Assembly: GCA_002366775.1 (NCBI GenBank)
Contig: DFBW01000212.1
Coordinates: 1-7,344, forward strand
DNA length: 7,344 nt
Source: Roseovarius sp. UBA3070
Lineage (GTDB): Bacteria > Pseudomonadota > Alphaproteobacteria > Rhodobacterales > Rhodobacteraceae
Direction of reading: 5' to 3'
In this document: positions 5,904-7,344 of the stretch, piece after piece
Position numbering within the stretch: position 1 is the stretch's first letter
Layout: every line of letters starts with the position of its first letter
The notes under the pieces: model-generated
Seen by the model: the letters and a program-made list of their open reading frames with translations, nothing else
What the model was told of the DNA's origin: nothing
Databases searched by the model: none
Program-made: the position numbers and the translations under genes

Positions 5904-6767
5904 TTGCAGCTAAGCCGCATCGACCTGGCCGACCTGCACGCGCCCAAAGCCATCGCACGGGCGATATTCGCACAGCTAGGAACAATCGATGCGCCCGTAC
6001 CAGTAGGTCAAATTGCGCGCGCGTTGGATATCACTGATATCAAGACGCAAGTGTTTGGTGGTTTTGAGGGCATGCTTCTCACAGACACGGTCCGGAGTAC
6101 CGGGGCGATCCTGGCCAACACACGATATGGCAATCGGCGGGCCAGATTTACGATTGCGCACGAGCTAGGGCATTTCCTGATGGAGCGGCACAAGTTGTCC
6201 GGCGACACAGGATTCACGTGCAAGGCACAAGATATGCGCGAAATGCGTGCGGACAAACGCCATTACCGACAGGAGGCCGAGGCGAACGCGTTTGCCATCG
6301 ATTTGCTGGCTCCGTTCAAACTGTTCGATCCACTGCTTTCCCAGGATCCTGATCTGAAAGATGCTCAGCGGCTGCGCGATCATCTAAACATCAGCCTGGA
6401 AGCAACCATCCGGCGCATGATCGAGCACCGGGAAGAATGCCTGGCAGCGGTCTGGTCGCGAAATGGTCGAGTTCGGTATTCCGTCAAAAGCGGGAGGTTT
6501 CCGTGGATCACCTGCATGCGTGGCGAACGGCTGCCTCAGCTCAGTCTGGCCAGCCAGATCGTTGCCAACAACGCCACAGGATTCAGCAGCGTCACGGAAA
6601 CCAATCCGCTCGCCTGGTTAAGCCGGTCGGATATCGAGTTGTTCGAACAAACACGCATGGCCAGTAACGGTCACGCCGTCACATTGCTTTTGGCGGATCT
6701 GGCAGACGCTGACGACGATGAAGATGACAGCGGCTTGAATGAACTGAGTATGCCGACGTTTCGATGA
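5904..6767 (+). CDS. ImmA/IrrE-family zinc metallopeptidase
   Basis: A 287-residue soluble protein of the DUF955/COG2856 family. The zinc site is complete: R-F-T-I-A-H-E-L-G-H-F-L with HELGH at 86-90, and the third-ligand segment R-Q-E-A-E-A-N-A-F-A at 122-131, where E124 is the likely ligand. It is followed by I-D-L-L-A-P, close to the family's ELLMP. The C-terminal 100 or so residues are less conserved and end in an acidic tail (D-A-D-D-D-E-D-D). The start is TTG at 5904, 4 bp after the repressor's stop. No ATG or GTG is available in frame between the upstream TGA (5871) and the conserved N-terminus, and AAGG at 5892-5895 is a modest ribosome binding site, so translation is probably coupled to the XRE gene. 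Expected to cleave or inactivate the XRE repressor upon a signal, derepressing both sides of the divergent region; the signal is unknown. Confidence 0.9.
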   Translation: MQLSRIDLADLHAPKAIARAIFAQLGTIDAPVPVGQIARALDITDIKTQVFGGFEGMLLTDTVRSTGAILANTRYGNRRARFTIAHELGHFLMERHKLSGDTGFTCKAQDMREMRADKRHYRQEAEANAFAIDLLAPFKLFDPLLSQDPDLKDAQRLRDHLNISLEATIRRMIEHREECLAAVWSRNGRVRYSVKSGRFPWITCMRGERLPQLSLASQIVANNATGFSSVTETNPLAWLSRSDIELFEQTRMASNGHAVTLLLADLADADDDEDDSGLNELSMPTFR

Positions 6768-6778
6768 TCACCAGCGCG

Positions 6779-6970
6779 TTCCCTGTTGCTGCCCGGGCTT
6801 TCCCTGTTCATCCCTGAAAATTCACTGCTTGGTCGAATTAATTCCCTGTTATCAAAAGAACAGGGAATTGGTCTTTAAACAACTGATAACACGCCAATAA
6901 TCAGGGCCTAATTTGTCTAGAATGGCCGGTTTACGGCGATATTTGCGGAATTTCCCTGTAAATTCCCTGT
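6779..6970. repeat. Iteron-like array of TTCCCTGT
   Basis: Exact TTCCCTGT occurs at 6779-6786, 6800-6807, 6842-6849, 6952-6959 and 6963-6970, with an inverted copy ACAGGGAA at 6860-6867 and a degenerate copy ATCCCTGA at 6810-6817. Most copies are followed by T and the later ones are preceded by AA. Start-to-start distances between the exact direct copies are 21, 42, 110 and 11 bp, close to whole helical turns, which suggests a protein binding on one face of the DNA. The flanks show no gene. Possible roles are an integrase/recombinase arm-site array, a replication-type iteron set, or a regulator array; none is proven. Confidence 0.6.
6840..6869. repeat. 11-bp perfect hairpin within the iteron array
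   Basis: AATTCCCTGTT (6840-6850) and AACAGGGAATT (6859-6869) are perfect inverted copies around an 8-nt loop, 73 bp after the stop of the peptidase gene. In RNA it would be a strong stem followed by GGTCTTTAAAC, so it might also end transcription from the XRE operon, although the T run is poor. An overlapping alternative stem TGTTATCA/TGATAACA (6847-6854 with 6884-6891) would compete with it. Confidence 0.55.
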
Positions 6971-7344
6971 TTCTAGGGAGATTCAGCTGAGACTGGCTAG
7001 CTTGAGACTGCCTGCACTGCCATAACTGTTGTATTTCAAAAGACTACAAGATCAGAACACCACAGGTTGCCACGGTTGGTTTTGGCAGGTCACAGAGAGC
7101 TGTGCCTGCATCAAAGTGTTGCGGGCGGCAAATGAGATTTCACCTGCAGGCCCGAAATTTATATCCACATTTGCTTTTGCAGATAAGATCATTTGCCCAA
7201 CGCCGTGTCCTGAACAATTTTTCCACCAAGACCTGCTGTTCACTGAGTAAATACCGACTGCCTGCACATTCACGCCTGTTTTTCAAAGGTTTCGTGTGTT
7301 CAGGGGATTTCTTGCGAAATTGGCAATGGTCTGGGCTGGCACGA

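Larger units (their letters stand above)
6768..7344. other. Right-end stretch without a convincing gene
   Basis: These 577 bp hold the TTCCCTGT array (6779-6970), a tandem GAGACTGGCT/GAGACTGCCT (6989-6998 and 7004-7013), and a 12-bp direct repeat GACTGCCTGCAC (7006-7017 and 7256-7267). Two antisense-overlapping open frames of 73 codons (7029-7250 rightward from TTG, 7273-7052 leftward from GTG) have no good ribosome binding site and no family I recognise, so they are not called. No tRNA-like cloverleaf was seen. Confidence 0.5.

Noticed and set aside
6779..6970. CRISPR array
   Set aside because: The repeat unit is only 8 bp, spacing is irregular, and spacers of uniform length are lacking.
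7029..7273. Two overlapping 73-codon frames on opposite strands
   Set aside because: Start codons are TTG and GTG without clear ribosome binding sites, and neither product resembles a family I know.

Overview
The window looks like chromosomal DNA from an alphaproteobacterium, most likely of the Rhodobacterales/Roseobacter type. This rests on moderate-to-high GC coding DNA, the style of the ParB-like/methyltransferase plus DUF5681 gene pair, and the protein sequences; there is no rRNA or housekeeping gene to confirm it. Six protein-coding loci are supported, and two long stretches (3030-3421 and 6768-7344) hold no convincing gene.

Left part (1-3029): the 5' end of a small NTF2/SnoaL-like protein gene runs leftward out of the window. 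It is divergent from a large rightward gene for a STAND-type ATPase/LuxR-family transcription regulator (906 aa, TTG start). The shared 167-bp intergenic region carries a 10-bp perfect inverted repeat and four TGCCA/TGGCA half-sites, so the regulator probably controls itself and/or the NTF2-like gene.

Middle part (3422-5439, leftward): a ParB-like/DNA methyltransferase gene is followed by a DUF5681 gene with a 4-bp ATGA stop/start overlap. This pair is typical of phage or phage-derived packaging and modification regions, but no terminase follows it. The methyltransferase has an in-frame amber codon at position 17 of its natural reading frame, exactly where relatives have a tyrosine. The rest of the frame is intact, so the gene is recently broken, read through, or affected by a sequence error.

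Right part (5440-6767, rightward): an XRE-family repressor and an ImmA/IrrE-type zinc peptidase lie 4 bp apart and divergent from the methyltransferase. The 130-bp region between them holds two operators with the same geometry, GTANGA-N4-TCNTAC, plus one extra half-site. One operator covers the -10 of a good leftward promoter for the methyltransferase; the other abuts the ribosome binding site of the repressor. The simplest reading is a phage-type switch: the XRE protein represses both directions and the peptidase relieves repression on a signal such as DNA damage.

Right end (6768-7344): non-coding DNA with five exact direct copies and one inverted copy of TTCCCTGT, spaced close to whole helical turns, including an 11-bp perfect hairpin. 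This resembles an iteron-like protein-binding array and is the least explained element of the window.
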